Below are positions 33,480 to 47,324 of a DNA stretch of 64,000 nucleotides, in pieces. Location: assembly GCA_017654935.2 (NCBI GenBank), contig CM065684.1:58877756-58941755 (forward strand), written 5' to 3'. A model generated the notes under the pieces. It did no database searches. It saw only the letters and a program-made list of their open reading frames with translations, and had not been told where the DNA came from. The DNA comes from Phymorhynchus buccinoides (taxonomy: Eukaryota; Mollusca; Gastropoda; Neogastropoda; Raphitomidae). The first letter of the stretch is position 1, and each line of letters begins with the position of its first letter. Position numbers and translations under genes: made by a program.

Positions 33480-36099
33480 GACAACAGTGGTTTAGTCTCC
33501 ATAACTGTCTGTGCTAATGAAAACAGTAGGACTTGTGAAATGTTTATGAGGCAGGTTATGTTTCTGTGAACATCTACCCGTTGTGAACAAGTTTCGTAGT
33601 GATCTACACAGGATTTGTAAACTTTTACCTGTGTAAATACTAATGGTGATGTTTATTTAGTTCAGTTGCTATCTTCTTTTGTGACTATTTTGATTATGGT
33701 CGTAACATTTGTGATATATTATCATGGTTTCAAAACAATGTTCATCGATAATGTGTTGTGATGTTAATAAGCAATGTTGAGGTAACAGAGAGTGAGGGAG
33801 ACAGAGAGAATATGTGTGTGTGTGTGTAAAGCTTTGGTTTTCCGAACATAGTTAATTTGTTACTTGTTTGTTATTAATATGCTCAGCAATGTATTTATGA
33901 TTAGGATTAGGATTTATTATTGTTATACTGTTGCCCCCATAATGATGTTTTTCCTATCAGGAGTTTTATTATTGTTAATGAATATTCTGAATGTGTAGAA
34001 TTTAGAGGAAAGCATTGTAGTTTGGGGAAGGGGTGTTTTTCTTTCTGATGCACTTGTGCCATAGTTTTAAAAAATAAAACTTTTTGCCCATACTCCTGTG
34101 ACATTTTAGCTCATTTTCTCCTCCCTTTAGCCCTTTTATTTAATATCACCCCCACTTATCTTCGCTTTTCTTTTCAACTCAAATCTATGCAAATTCATTT
34201 AGTCACTAAATTAATGTGCGTAGAGCTAGCCAGCACCCCACCGCTCGTAACGCTTGGTCATCTAATGGAAAAATCCTTGTGAATGTGAAAAATGGTAAAA
34301 TTGTCAGATTGGATCTGAATATGAACATCGACGATGTGCTTTCTAGGGCTTAGACTAAGGCTGATATGCTGATGAGAGTGGACCCGAATATGAACATTGG
34401 TGACGTGTTTAGACTAGGATTAAGCAATAGAAACGTTATGCTGATCTGCTGCTAACGTCTCTACAAACATTTACCCCACATTTTACCCCAATCTTAGTTC
34501 CTTCGGGAACTTGACATTAAAGATGGCACCGATTGGAGGGGGGGGGGGGGGGGGGGGGGTGATGTGAGAGGGGGGGGGGTGATGTGAGAGTGGGAGAATG
34601 GGATAAATGATAGCAGAAGTTTCTTCATTTTCCATCTTTCATCTTCTATCCAGAAGAGCTTGGTTCAATAAACATAAGGGGTTTGCTGTCTTGGTGTGCA
34701 CACTTGCTGTCATTTATTATTAAATATTGTTCATTATAGTTCATGTAATATTATGAAATGTTATCCAAGTAATCTGTACAACATGTACCGTGAAATCATC
34801 TTGGCTTTGAGGAGAAAGGGTAGATGTGTTGAAACTATAAGGCCCTTCCGGTTTTTTCATTGTTTGCGCTCCCCGTGCCCGGCCCTCCTCCTCCCCCCCC
34901 CCCCCCCCCCACCCCCCCTCCTCCCCCCCTCCCCCTCTCCACCATTCTCGTTCATCTCCCGTGCTTGGGTGCTTGCATGCGGGTGGGGGCATGGGTGCGT
35001 GGAAGTGTGTACGTGTGTGTCAATGTGCGTTTGTGTGCGCGCGCATGTGTGGGGGGGAGGGGGGCATGGGTGTGTTTGTTCCAGCGCGTATGTGTTTTTG
35101 GAAATGTGGGAGAAAAAGAATAGAAAAAAGTGAAGAGAAAAATATTGAAAACAAAAATGTGTCGTATGTATGGTATGGGGTGGGTGGGAGTTATACAATT
35201 GGAAACCATGAGCACAGAAGAGTAAGGATTGCATAGGTCCACTTGAATACTGGTGCACGGATGTACGGTTTAGACTGTACAATTCATACCAAACTCATGA
35301 CAGCTGTTGTTGGCAGATTTTGCATATATGTAAACAAAAGTGGTTTATACTCGATGGAATGTTGGTGTGGGTACACGATAAAATGATTTGATTTGTTGTA
35401 TGTATTTGGTTTAATATTTATGAATTCTGTACTGTTTACTTATCCGATTTAGATTCTTGTTTGTACTTTTTTCTTGGTCTTCTTTTTGAATAGGTACACA
35501 AAAGTAAGTAACGATTGATTATAATTCGATGAAATATTTGCACATTCCATATTGCTTAATTCTGTGATTTTTCTTTTCTTTTCAAACGATGTTTACAACA
35601 ATAGACCAATGGTGCAGATATAGTCCAAAAGTACTGTGTAAATCTAAGTAAATACTGTGTTTTACAAATATCAGAAAGATACTGATCTGCACGGAGATGA
35701 AAGGAAGAATTTTTCATTTACTATTTTTAGGTGAACTGTTGAAGATTGTCATGAATAACTGAACAATGTTTCTTTCTTGTCAGCCCCCAGCTTACTGTTC
35801 AAATTACTATGAGCATGAAGCTCTTTTGCATAAGTGGATGTATTGTGTAGGTTTATGTAAGTTGATGCATGCGTATAATTATTATTATTATTGTTGTTAC
35901 AAACTTACTTTTAGGAAACGGAACTTTGAGTGGAGTCGTGATTTCATTTTATTTAGATAATCATTTAATCAAGATTCATCCATTATCTTTCTTTAATAAC
36001 ATTATGTACATTTATTTTTTATTTTCCTTTCCCGTGAAGATTGAAGTTTTGACAGATTCTTAACCTTTGTTTACGGATCTGTATTGTGAAGGAGATATC

Positions 36100-36133
<34 letters not shown>

Positions 36134-36232
36134 CTATCACTCTCTTCCCCCCATCTCTCTCTCTCTCCTCTCTCTCTCTCTCCCCCTCTCTCTCTCTCTC
36201 TCTCTTTCTCTCCTCCTATCACTCTCTTCCCC

Positions 36233-36273
<41 letters not shown>

Positions 36274-37049
36274 CTCATCTCTCTCTCTCTCTCTCTCCCC
36301 CCCCCCCCCCCCCCATTTGCTGCTCTGGAACGGTGGAAACTGCTGTTATCTGCTGTTATCTTCTGTCTGTAGATATGCCATGTTCATAATGATGTTGATC
36401 ATAATGTGAAGCCCTTTTTTGTTTGTGATAATGTAATTTGTTGGTAATGAATAATGTTGTATCATACTCTTTATGCCCACGGGTGCATTACATAGTGCTT
36501 CTTCATTTCTTACTTTTATTTTATATTCATGGTTGGTGTTGAAATGCTATATTATCAGCAATTTGTTCATATCTTTTTCTGTAAAAGGCCTTGTTAAAAG
36601 TTTTATTGTTATTACATCGCAATCGCTTTGCTGATGTCTAATATTATCGGTAATAACTTGCATCATTCGTGCTTCTCATGTAGGAGTATGGCTGGGTACG
36701 GGTGGGGTTGTGGGGAAGGATGTGGGAGTGTTTCATTTAGGGAGAAAGAACTCGGTTTTGCTTCATACAATTAATGTTTCATTAGTTTGCTTTAGTCTGG
36801 TACGCCTGTCATTTTGAAAAGTAGATTATTATGATTTATGATTGTCTCACCTGCCTAAAAGGCAATTGGCAACTAGAAGGGTTTTACTTTTTGTGGGTGT
36901 GGGTGTTGTTGTTGTTTTATATATAACTTTATTCATTCAGTTTGTTTCTTTTGTGTAAAATATGATCTTTATTTTGTCGTTATTTTATGATTTTGCTATC
37001 TCTAACTTGGCTGGTTGGATATATTCTACTTCAACTGTTAGTTTTGAAA
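33480..37049. other. Non-coding stretch (copy of 749-4313)
   Basis: Co-linear with segment A, with small differences: an extra GGGGGGGGGTGATGTGAGAG unit near 34570, and different lengths in the C-rich (34889-34932) and CT (36104-36315) runs. No gene recognised. Confidence 0.6.
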
Positions 37050-38409
37050 ATGGATAGTAACCTATCAATTCTTTCCGTTAATTGTCAGGGCCTCAATGAC
37101 TCTCGGAAAAGGCGTGATGTTTTTCATTACTTAAGGAATAAACAATATTCAATTTACTTTTTACAAGATATACATTTTCAACAAAAAATGGAAAAGAACG
37201 TTTTAGCAGAATGGGGATATCAGGCCTATTTTTCCAGTTACACGTCTAATTCTAGAGGGGTTGGAATTCTATTTAATAACAATTTTGAATTTAAGGTAAA
37301 ACGAATTACTAAAGATGACTGTGGGAATTACATTATGATACTCATTGAAACTCATGGGAAAGATTTTCTTTTAGTTAATGTTTATGGGCCTAATCAAGAT
37401 AATCCCGAATTTTACAATAACTTGAAACAAAAGATTAATAGTTTTAGTACAGAAAATGTTATAATGGGTGGCGATTTTAACTTAGTACTTAATCCGGTGA
37501 AAGACTGCCATAATTACAAGCATGTTAATAACCCAAAGTCAAAAGAAGCTGTTGAAGGTATGATTGATGATCTAGAATTAAATGATATTTGGCGAGAACA
37601 GAACCCTGAATGCTTACGGTATATTTGGCGAAGACTAAATCCTTTTAAGCAAGCTAGATTAAATTTGTTCTTGATTTCAGATCCCGTAATTACATATGTA
37701 AATTTTACAGATATTGAATGCAGTTATCGATCTGACCATTCTAGTATATTATTGAAATTAGAATTTAACGAAAATGTGAAACATAAAACCAGGAAATTTA
37801 ATGCATCATTATTAAAAGACAAATCATATGTTGATGAAATTAATACTGAAATAAGGAATGTAATTGAAGAATATGTAATAAATGAAAACGTTAATGATGC
37901 AAGTGATGAAGATTTAAAATTTTCAGTCGATGATGATATCTTTCTTGATTTCCTACTTATGAAATTGAGATATAAGAGTCATATGCAACATTTAAAAAGA
38001 GAAAAAGAGAAGAGGAAGAAAAGCAGCTAGAAATAGATATTCGTAGATTGGAAGCAAACCTATTAAATACATGTGAAGAGGATGCCAAAAAAAAAAAAAA
38101 AAGCTTTAGAAACTAAGAAACAAAAGTTAAAAGAAATAAGAGAAAAACGAATGGAAGGTGTTTTGCTTAGGTCTCGGGCTAGGTGGATAGCTGATGGAGA
38201 AAAAGTTAGTAGCTATTTTTGTAATCTCGAGAAAAGGCATTTTGTAAGTAAAAATATGGCTAATTTAATTGATCAGCAAGAAAATGTACTAACAAATCAG
38301 AAAGAGATTATTCAAGAAGTTCATAATTTTTACAAATCATTGTACACGAAAACTGAAGTAGAAGACTGTGAAATTAAAGATTTGGTAAACGATATTCCAT
38401 GTTTAAATG
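37050..38409 (+). pseudogene. Tx1/L1-like LINE ORF2, endonuclease part (copy C)
   Basis: Same element as 4314-5673. Over the 347-codon frame I count six residue differences from A. One is NVYGPN here against YVYGPN in A; the asparagine form is the usual one for this endonuclease motif, so C looks closer to the ancestral state. The internal stop and the A-run frame break are the same. Confidence 0.85.
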
Positions 38410-39366
38410 TGTACACCCTTGTAAAAAGTGTACTAGTTATGCTTATGCGGTTGTGTGTGTGTGTATGCAACACGTAAGCGTTTGTACCAGTGTTTGTATG
38501 TGGGTGTGGTTGTTTCCTTGTCCGTCTCGAGTGTATAGACACAGGTATCTCCAGGGTGTGTGAAATTCTCCCCTAAGTAGATTTACAAGTTCGGTTTGAG
38601 TGGACAATAGGCGCCAGTCTGTCTGTCCACAGAGGGGGGAGGGATGCCCAAATCTTTTCTTAAAGCTTTAATCACCTTGGCCTTTGTGATTGTGAAGTGC
38701 CCACACCCTACCCTCGCCTTCGAGGTAGGTTAAATGGGAACCTCAGTGATTTAGCACATACTTGTCTGGGAGAGTTTGCTAGGAACTTTGTTTCAGTTCA
38801 TTCCCCCAGCTGCCCAGGGCTATCTGTACAGCTGGGGCGTTGTCGTTGTCCACAAGGGATGTCATAACCTACTAAAGAGGTGAAATGTTCAAACCAATGA
38901 AATTAAACTGTTTGCTAAAGTGACCAATCAGAAACGAACCACTGGTCAGATATCCAATGGGATTAGGTATTAGGATCCGAGGGCTAAATGTGGGTAGAAG
39001 CTTGCTATATATTCCGTGAAAGTATTCTAGGCTTTCTCTTGTAGCAGAAGTCTTAACTTGCTCTGAAGACTCTGAAGTCTGTAGCTGGTGTTCAGTCCTT
39101 TGCCTGGGATGTGTGTGTGAGTATTGACATTTTAGAACTTTGATTTTTCTAGTTCGTGATTGATTTTGTGAGATAAAGATTGCCATGTTTGTAATATGCA
39201 TTTCCGATATTTCTAAGGGAACAGTCTTCATGGGATTTCGCGTTATTTTTGGTTGTAGAATTCAATTGAGATCTTCTTTCTGTTAAAGCGTTTTATTGGA
39301 AGAAAACCCAAATTGAATTGAAACTGGATTACTAGTTTTGATCCAAACATGTTTCCATAGACGGCA

Positions 39367-39402
<36 letters not shown>

Positions 39403-40897
39403 CCTCTCTCTCTCTCTCTCTCTCTTGTTGAGAGAGTCAACTCTCTCATAATGTGTGTTAGTGAAGGTTAATATTCTTTTCTGTTTATGGATGATTTAAC
39501 CTTCCACGATTGTGTAGCTTTGTTAGTTGAGATGATCATGATTGTTTGACGATTTATATACTTTTGCTGTTTTGTTAGGTTAGAGAGCCTCATTGTAAGA
39601 TGATCTAGGCAGATTTGTTACCTAGGTAATTTGATGGAGTTTATTGGGTTTGGAAGGGCGAGACGGTTTAATTGAATAGTAGAATTGACCACGAGTTCTT
39701 GGCCACTTGATAAGTTTAGAGTCTGGTCAGGCGAGCTGTAGTGGACAGTTGCCTGAGGGAGTGAAGAAAAGTAGGCCTCCTTGGCGGCTTTTTGTATTGG
39801 CCCCTTTTGTACTGCTAAGGGAGGCGAGGTCCATTTGTTGAGTAGGGCCTTTGTTGAAAGGGATGGTCATGGTCTAAATGAAGGAGTTCATTGAGACTAG
39901 GTCTAATGGGTTGAATGTAAACGGAAACATGTGCTTTCTTGTTGATTAATGTTAGAAAGTCATACTGTTAGTTTATCTTTATGTGTATTGGTAATTGTCG
40001 TGTATTGAATGCTATTGACGATGTTATTTGGGATTATCGTGATTGATTGAATCAAAGGATGGTTAATAAGACACGAGGATAGATGTAAAAACTTGTTGAA
40101 GTTAATCTGAATTTCAGAAAGTGATAATTTCGGCTTGGATAGCTTAGGTTTAACTGATGGCATTAAACGTGTCATTGTTCTGGATAGGTTTTTCTCTGTA
40201 ACTAACCTATGCAAATCCAAAACAAGGGACTAAGCTTGCTATAAGTAATCCTCGAGAGTGTCCAGGGATTATCTCCCTTTGATAATAATTAATTCGTTGT
40301 TGATCACTGAGAAGATTATGTTCATCGTTGATTTTCATGTTATTGTTTTAAGGATGTTGATCGTAACATTCTTTTATTATTCTAGTTCATTGTGAGCCTG
40401 TTGTTGTATGCTTGTGCTATGCCATTGTTGTTGCAGGTCACATTGTTGCTAGAGTCCTTTTATTTTCCTTTTCTTATCCTTTGATTTAGTCTCCTTCCCT
40501 TTTCTTATCCTTTTATTATATCCTTTTCTTTTGCTTACCTTTTACTTTTTACTTTTATTTCTTTTTGTAGTTTCTTTTTGTAGTTTAGTAGATTGATTAA
40601 AGAGTGAAAATTCCAAATTGTCTTCTTTGGTTTATTGTATGTCCCTCATTGTGAAAGTCTACCGAACTCCTTCACCCTCTTCAATTCTTTCTTCTTAAAC
40701 TCTCTTTCCTCTTTCTACCTTTTTAAAAAGGAATCCTAACCTATCTACCCCGAACCCGACACCCTTTCTGTAACTGTGCTGCCCCACTAGGGTAGGTCTG
40801 AAAGGGTGGTTTAAATCCTAACCTATCTACCCCGAACCCGACACCCTTTCTGTAACTGTGCTGCCCCACTAGGGTAGGTCTGAAAGGGTGGTTTACA
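38410..40897 (+). mobile_element. Solo-LTR-like insertion in the LINE (copy C)
   Basis: A 2,488-bp counterpart of 5674-8168 with AATG at 38406-38409 and 40898-40901. It differs from A mainly in microsatellite length (CT near 39370-39425), an 11-12-base deletion near 39043 and a short duplication near 40565. Confidence 0.65.
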
Positions 40898-40901
40898 AAT
40901 G

Positions 40902-41452
40902 ATACAGAAGCTAACGAATTGGAAGGTGAAATTACTCTTGAAGAAGCCACAGAAGTTTTAAAAGGAATGAAAAACAATAAGAGCCCTGCAACGGATGGTT
41001 TCAATACTCAGTTCTGTAAGTTCTTTTGGAAAACAGTTGGTAAATTTGTTGTAAGAGCACTGAACTCCGGTTTTAAAAAAGGAGAACTTTCGAGTCCACA
41101 AAAAGAAGGGATAATTATTTGTATTCCTAAAGGAGATAAACCAAGACAGTATGTTAAAAATTGGAGGCCTATTTCACTTCTAAATGTAGTATATAAGATT
41201 GGATCGTCCTGCATCGCAAATCGTATCAAAAATGTCCTGCCAACACTCATTAATGAAGATCAAACCGGGTTTATTAGAAATAGATATATTGGAGATAATA
41301 TTAGATTAATATACGATACCATAGCATATTTAGAACAGCATAATTTACCTGGAATGTTATTCAACGTCGATTTCGAGAAAGCATTTGATACAATAGATTA
41401 GGGATTCATGAATAAAGTATTAAAAGCATTTGGGTTTAAGACAGACATTAGG
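40902..41452 (+). pseudogene. Tx1/L1-like LINE ORF2, N-terminal RT (copy C)
   Basis: Same blocks as 8173-8723, including the TAG after FDTID. One residue differs (EGIII here, ERIII in A). Confidence 0.85.
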
Positions 41453-42614
41453 TACACCCTCTGCTTATACAACGTCATGAAACACTGATCGAGCTGCCCA
41501 GATTTTACCACTTTTCAACATCTGATTTCTCAAAATATATCACAGGAATGTACTTGAAATACACGCCAACAAAGAAAATCATCTTTCCAAATGAGTGTTT
41601 GTGTGAATTTTTCAGCAAGAATGCCAGTGAATTTACACAATCGTCAATGAAACAAGGTCGATATCGCGGTCGAAAACTAACGTGGCCAACATTCTCACGA
41701 GGCCGACGTCAGTGCGGAAAATGGTACGTTGCTTGTAACGGCTTCAGCGTTTCCGCTTGACAACCAATCAGAATAGCCGTTATATGTATTAAAAGATGAA
41801 GCTTAGATCTAACTCGTGGTCAACTTTTCAAGAATGTTACTTTCGATTTTGTTCGGAAAGATCGTGGGATAAAAAAAAGAAGTTTTTTAAACACACTGTG
41901 TCATTTTGCTTCGTATTTATAAATCTTGTACTTAAGATGGTTTGAAAGCGCGTTCTGTCCTCTTTAAGTTGATATAAGATACAACAAGCAATTGTTTTAT
42001 GCGGAATCGCTAGATGACGACAAAGTAAGTATTGCGTACTTCCTAACCGACCAACCAAAGCGATGAGCCATGTCGGCGTCTTCCAACTACACAACCAGAC
42101 TTTCGGAGTCTGCGTAAGTTCACATTATATAATTTGTCAGTTTTACTAAAGTATCACTAATTTACAATTATCTGTCGTAAACTGCAGATAGAAATGCCTG
42201 GTTCACCTTAAAACGAAGATGAAGTTCGATGTGTAAAACTGCCCATGGCAAAAGCGAAAGTTCAATGCATGAAAAATGTACACAGTATATTTCTAAAGGT
42301 GTTTCGAAGCATGAATGTTCTTAAACAACCAAAACATGTGCAAATGTTGTGACATTGATTGAGGAGTATATATATTTTTTTTCTTGGAACAGATGTTATT
42401 TTGTTTACTTAAAACATTTCTTTGGACGACTCATACTAGTCAAGAACGGTAACTCGAACTTTATGGTCCACGATAACCTGGCTTGGTGCTTCAATTTTCG
42501 GACTCGATCAATTCAATGCTGCGTTAATTTACATCAAAGTCAGTTGATAGTTTTGTCAATTTAGTCTTTATTTTCAATTCTGTGGTATTAAAGCACTGAT
42601 AAATTTACTTATTG

Positions 42615-43264
42615 AGAGAAAACACGTCGCGAAAATGGTGTTTTACGTCCTCTTGGTCTGAATCAGACACATATGGGACATTTGTAAATACAAATATGGT
42701 GGGAACAAATCTGGAGGCAATGCCCGGAGGCAGTACGAAACCAGTAAAGTCCCGACTTTTTTATAATTAATACAGATAGGTGTAGCGGTAACCATGCCTC
42801 GGTTAAACCTCATCGGCTATGGTACCGCCACAAGAATGAGAAAACACGTCGGCGAAAATGGAGTTTTACGTCCTCTTGGTCTGAATCAGACACATATGGG
42901 ACATTTGTAAATACAAATATGGTGGGAACAATACTGGAGGCAATGCCCGGAGGCAGTACGAAACCAGTAAAGTCCCGATTTTTTATTAATACAGATAGCT
43001 GTAATCGATCATCACGGCTAAGAGAAAACACGTCGACGACGAAAATGGTGTTTTACGTCCTCTTGGTCCGAACCAGACACACATGGGACATTTGTAAATA
43101 CAAATATGGTGGGAACAATACTGGAAGCAATGCCCGGAGGCAGTACGAAACCAGTAAAGTCCCGATTTTTTAACAATACAGATAGGTGTAGCGGTAACCA
43201 CGCCTCGGTTAAACCTCATTGGCTATGGCACCACTACAAGTATTTTTTAAAGAGAAAACACGTC
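42615..43264 (-). mobile_element. SINE-like trimer with target site between units (locus 2, C only)
   Basis: Three minus-oriented units (42629-42837, 42851-43020, 43035-43250) alternate with the target AGAGAAAACACGTC (42615-42628, 43021-43034, 43251-43264) and a GAGAAAACACGTC version (42838-42850). Segment A has a single AGAGAAAACACGTC at 9888-9901 and no unit, i.e. the empty site. The middle unit is 5'-truncated. The units differ from one another by scattered substitutions, so the trimer did not arise by simple duplication of one inserted unit. Confidence 0.85.
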
Positions 43265-43540
43265 CTGATGAATTGCCTATAGCGTACAAAACGTTTTTAG
43301 TATATAAAGCGATTGCCATTCAATTTATACATATATTTTATTTATACACGAGCTTGTTTTGCATTAATCAATATGCAATCAAGCATGATGTAAACAAAGA
43401 TTAGAGTCCAGTTATTTGTAAATACGCTGATGATTTTATACACTTATGGATCGAAATTATAGGTTTTTTTAAGACGATTCAGAAAATCAAGAACAGTAAC
43501 TCGTATATACATCCCGTAGCAAACACTATTTTTGCTACTT

Positions 43541-43584
<44 letters not shown>

Positions 43585-43763
43585 AATTAATTAATTATTT
43601 AATTTTATTTATAGAGGGTAATAGAGTAAGCAATTAACATGCTTTTTTACATCCAGATAGAGAGAAATAGAGATATTGCCGATGCCTATGCCTGGTTTAT
43701 CATACAAAAGTGTGCCAGAATAGTGGTGGTGGTGGTGGTGGTGGTGGTGGTGGTGGTGGTGGT

Positions 43764-43996
<233 letters not shown>

Positions 43997-44122
43997 GAGG
44001 GGTAGAGGGAGATTATTATTTTTAATGACAGTAGGCCTATTTGGTGTGTTCGTTTATTAATGCTTATTTTTCCAAGATGTTTTTATTTCAGTTTAAAAAA
44101 TCTTTAAAAATCTTCATTCATC

Positions 44123-44215
<93 letters not shown>

Positions 44216-44228
44216 ATGTATTTGTCAA

Positions 44229-44308
<80 letters not shown>

Positions 44309-44718
44309 TATGTACCATTCTAATTTCTGTTAATCTGAAATTATTTTTATTTTTATCAAATGCCGCTTTAAAAAACAAATCATGCCAAAACGTGACAACA
44401 AACTATACCAATACAGTGCACTCATATAGGCCTAAGCAAACATGCATACATTGCTTTATTTGTTTGGTACATAGGTCCTATGCATTATTATCAAATGCTG
44501 TTTTAGGCGCCTATGTATATATTTGTTTTGTGTTAAAATGGTTCCTGAATTTGATTCAATGTATTTAGAGCAATGTGCAATTTGTGATATGTAAAACAAA
44601 AATAACAACATTGCACTTCGCAACAAACAACACTACATTTTTTTTGACATGATAATACAAATACAAACGTTCAAATAGAATATACATTGCTTTACTTGAA
44701 CATTTTCTGTCTGCAGGA

Positions 44719-45983
44719 GATGAGCAGTACGACTTTCTGGTCACCAGCACTAAGACCCGAAAAAAGGGTCGACCAACCCTGGAAGAGAAAGCGAGATGGA
44801 ACATGCCGTTCAACAACCGTCTTCTTTCTTTTTTTCTCTGTAAAGGCCGTTCTTGTGAGTGCCAGCTTCTCGGGCTTGTGGACGAGCTCACGTACAACAT
44901 GGAGAGAGGCAAGCAGACGGACGTCTTGGTGATGGATTTCTCCAAGGCGTTCAATAAAGTCAACCACTCCCTGCTGGTCCACAAGCTCCGACATTATGGC
45001 ATCACCGGGCAGATCATTTCCTGATTCAGCAACATCCTCACAGACAGGAAACAAGCGGTGGTTGTGGACGGCGCCAAATCGGAAACGATCCCAGTAGAGT
45101 CAGGAGTCCCCCAGGGATCAGTGTTAGGGCCTACCCTTTTCCTGCTCTACATAAATGATCTCCCTGAAAAACTCTTCTCAACCCCCAGGCTCTTTGCTGA
45201 AGACACCCTGTGCCATAAGACCATGGAGTCTCAGAGAGACCAGGCCTCTCTTCAGCAAGATCTGGACCGCATGGCGGACTGGGAAGAAAAGTGGAGGATG
45301 AAGTTCCATCCCGAAAAGTGCCAATCTATGCACGTATCCAGAAAAAAAGACCCCTCAAGCTGGCACTTATCACCTTCACGGCCAGAGACTACAGACAGCA
45401 GAAGAAGATCAAGTACCTGGGTGTCACAATCTCCCAAAATCTGTCATGGGACACCCACATCAACAACACCGTAAACAAGGCAAACAAGACTCTAGGCTTC
45501 CTCCTACGGAATTTGAAGATAGGCTCCATCTCCGTCAAGGAAACTGCCTACAAAGCCTTAGTTCGTCCCACCCTTGAGTACACCGCTTCTGTCTGGGACC
45601 CTCATACAGCCAAAACCACCGGCAAGATTGAGAGGGTCCAGCGCCGCGCAGCTAGATGGGTCGTACGTCGCCACCGCCAAACATCCAGCGTGGACAACAT
45701 GCTGACCCAGCTGCAGTGGCCTCCACTTAAGGACAGGCGACGCTCCGCTAGGCTGGCCACCTTCTTCAAGTTCCACCATGGAGAGGTGGCCATCAACACC
45801 CAACACCAGGCAGTCTCCCATCCTCCTTCACGACAGATTCGCTCACAGGCCTACCTACTTCCTGCCTGTAAAACAAATTACAGGAAGTACGTATTCTTTC
45901 CAAGGGCTGTGAGTGAGTGGAACTCTCTTCCACCTGAGGCGATATGATCAGCCTCGGTGGAGGAATTCAAATCCCGGATCTGA
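44719..45983 (+). pseudogene. Jockey/CR1-like LINE RT fragment (copy C)
   Basis: Counterpart of 11383-12647 with the same TGA and frameshift. It has an additional in-frame TGA near 45945 (GATATGATCAG) that A lacks. Confidence 0.8.
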
Positions 45984-46149
45984 ATTAGTGTTTAATGTTT
46001 ATTAATTGCTTTCCTGTTTGAAATGTTCATGCATACATGAGCTTATGAGTGTGTGCGTGTGTGTGCGCAGGCGCGCCGTGCGTGTGTGTGTGCAGGGGGG
46101 GGGGGGGCGCAGGGGGCAGGGGGTGTAGGCGGTGTACGTGCGTGCCGGG

Positions 46150-46187
<38 letters not shown>

Positions 46188-47324
46188 CAATAGTTGACTT
46201 ACTATACCTTTGCTTTCAATTTTGTTTGTAAATGTTGACCATTATTGTGTTTCCATTAAGTTCTTACAAAGTATTACTGATGCACATGTCGGGGTATGAG
46301 GCGGGGGAGGGACAGGTTGGGGGGTGTTGGGTGTCAGTGTTGGACTAGCGTTTGATGTAATGATGGTTTTCATATGTGTTTGCTTTACTAGTATACCTTT
46401 TCCCCCAACACATGTAAATATGTATGTATGTTCATTTTTTGTTATTCGTTTATTTATTTATTTGTTATTAATTACTCATGTGTAAGGTCAACAAGGTAAT
46501 TGTTGACCAGTAGTCTGAATTACCTAAAGCACAGACAAACATGCACAAGAAAAAAAAGAAAAAAAAAAGACCGCAATTAACTTATACTCCTTTATTCACT
46601 GTAGTGGGGCAAAGGACAATAAACCTTCCCACGGAACAATGTGAAGACAATATGCAGATATGGAGTACCAAAATTAAAAAAAGATTGTTTGTCTTTGAGG
46701 CAGGAGAACCAGTTGTTTTGGAAAGTTTTATGGCACTAGGAACTTTGATGGGTGTGGTGACACTCATTTCAGGTATTTTTTCAGCAAAATGGATAATATT
46801 ACCTGCGTATGTGAATTAAAATGAGTTTTTCTTCCTTAAATATTAACTGATTTTTATATATTTATTAATGCTGAATCCCTGGATATAGATTTTATTGCTG
46901 TCAGGTGAGTACTTTTAGAGATATGGCCAGTTTAGTGTCAGTTGTGTTCAAATTTGGCTATTGGACAAAAGCGAAATTAGCGTTTTTAGCCATTTTTGCA
47001 CCCATGTATTTTCAAAAATGTACATTCTTATTAGACAGAGAAAAAATCCTCATGTTGTATAAGTATCCAACTATTAGAAAAAAGACGTTTCAACTTTGAA
47101 AGTGCATTAATCTTTGAGATATGCTACTTCACAAACGACGTTTTTTGCATTTTTCCAAAATTGCGCAAAATGTGGGGTCTTTAAAAGCAATTATCCTCAA
47201 AACTGTTGAAGAGATTTAACTGAAATTTTGCATGTGAGCTTCTATTACGGTCTTGTTTAGAAATACGCATTTGGTTTTTGGTTACCTTGAATTTTGACCG
47301 TTTCTGTAGATATACCTATGTTTG

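Noticed and set aside
42629..43250. Hammerhead ribozyme/retrozyme explanation for the tandem SINE-like units
   Set aside because: A retrozyme would give tandem units, but no CTGANGA...GAAA core is present in either orientation, and target-site copies between units are not expected from circular RNA concatemers.
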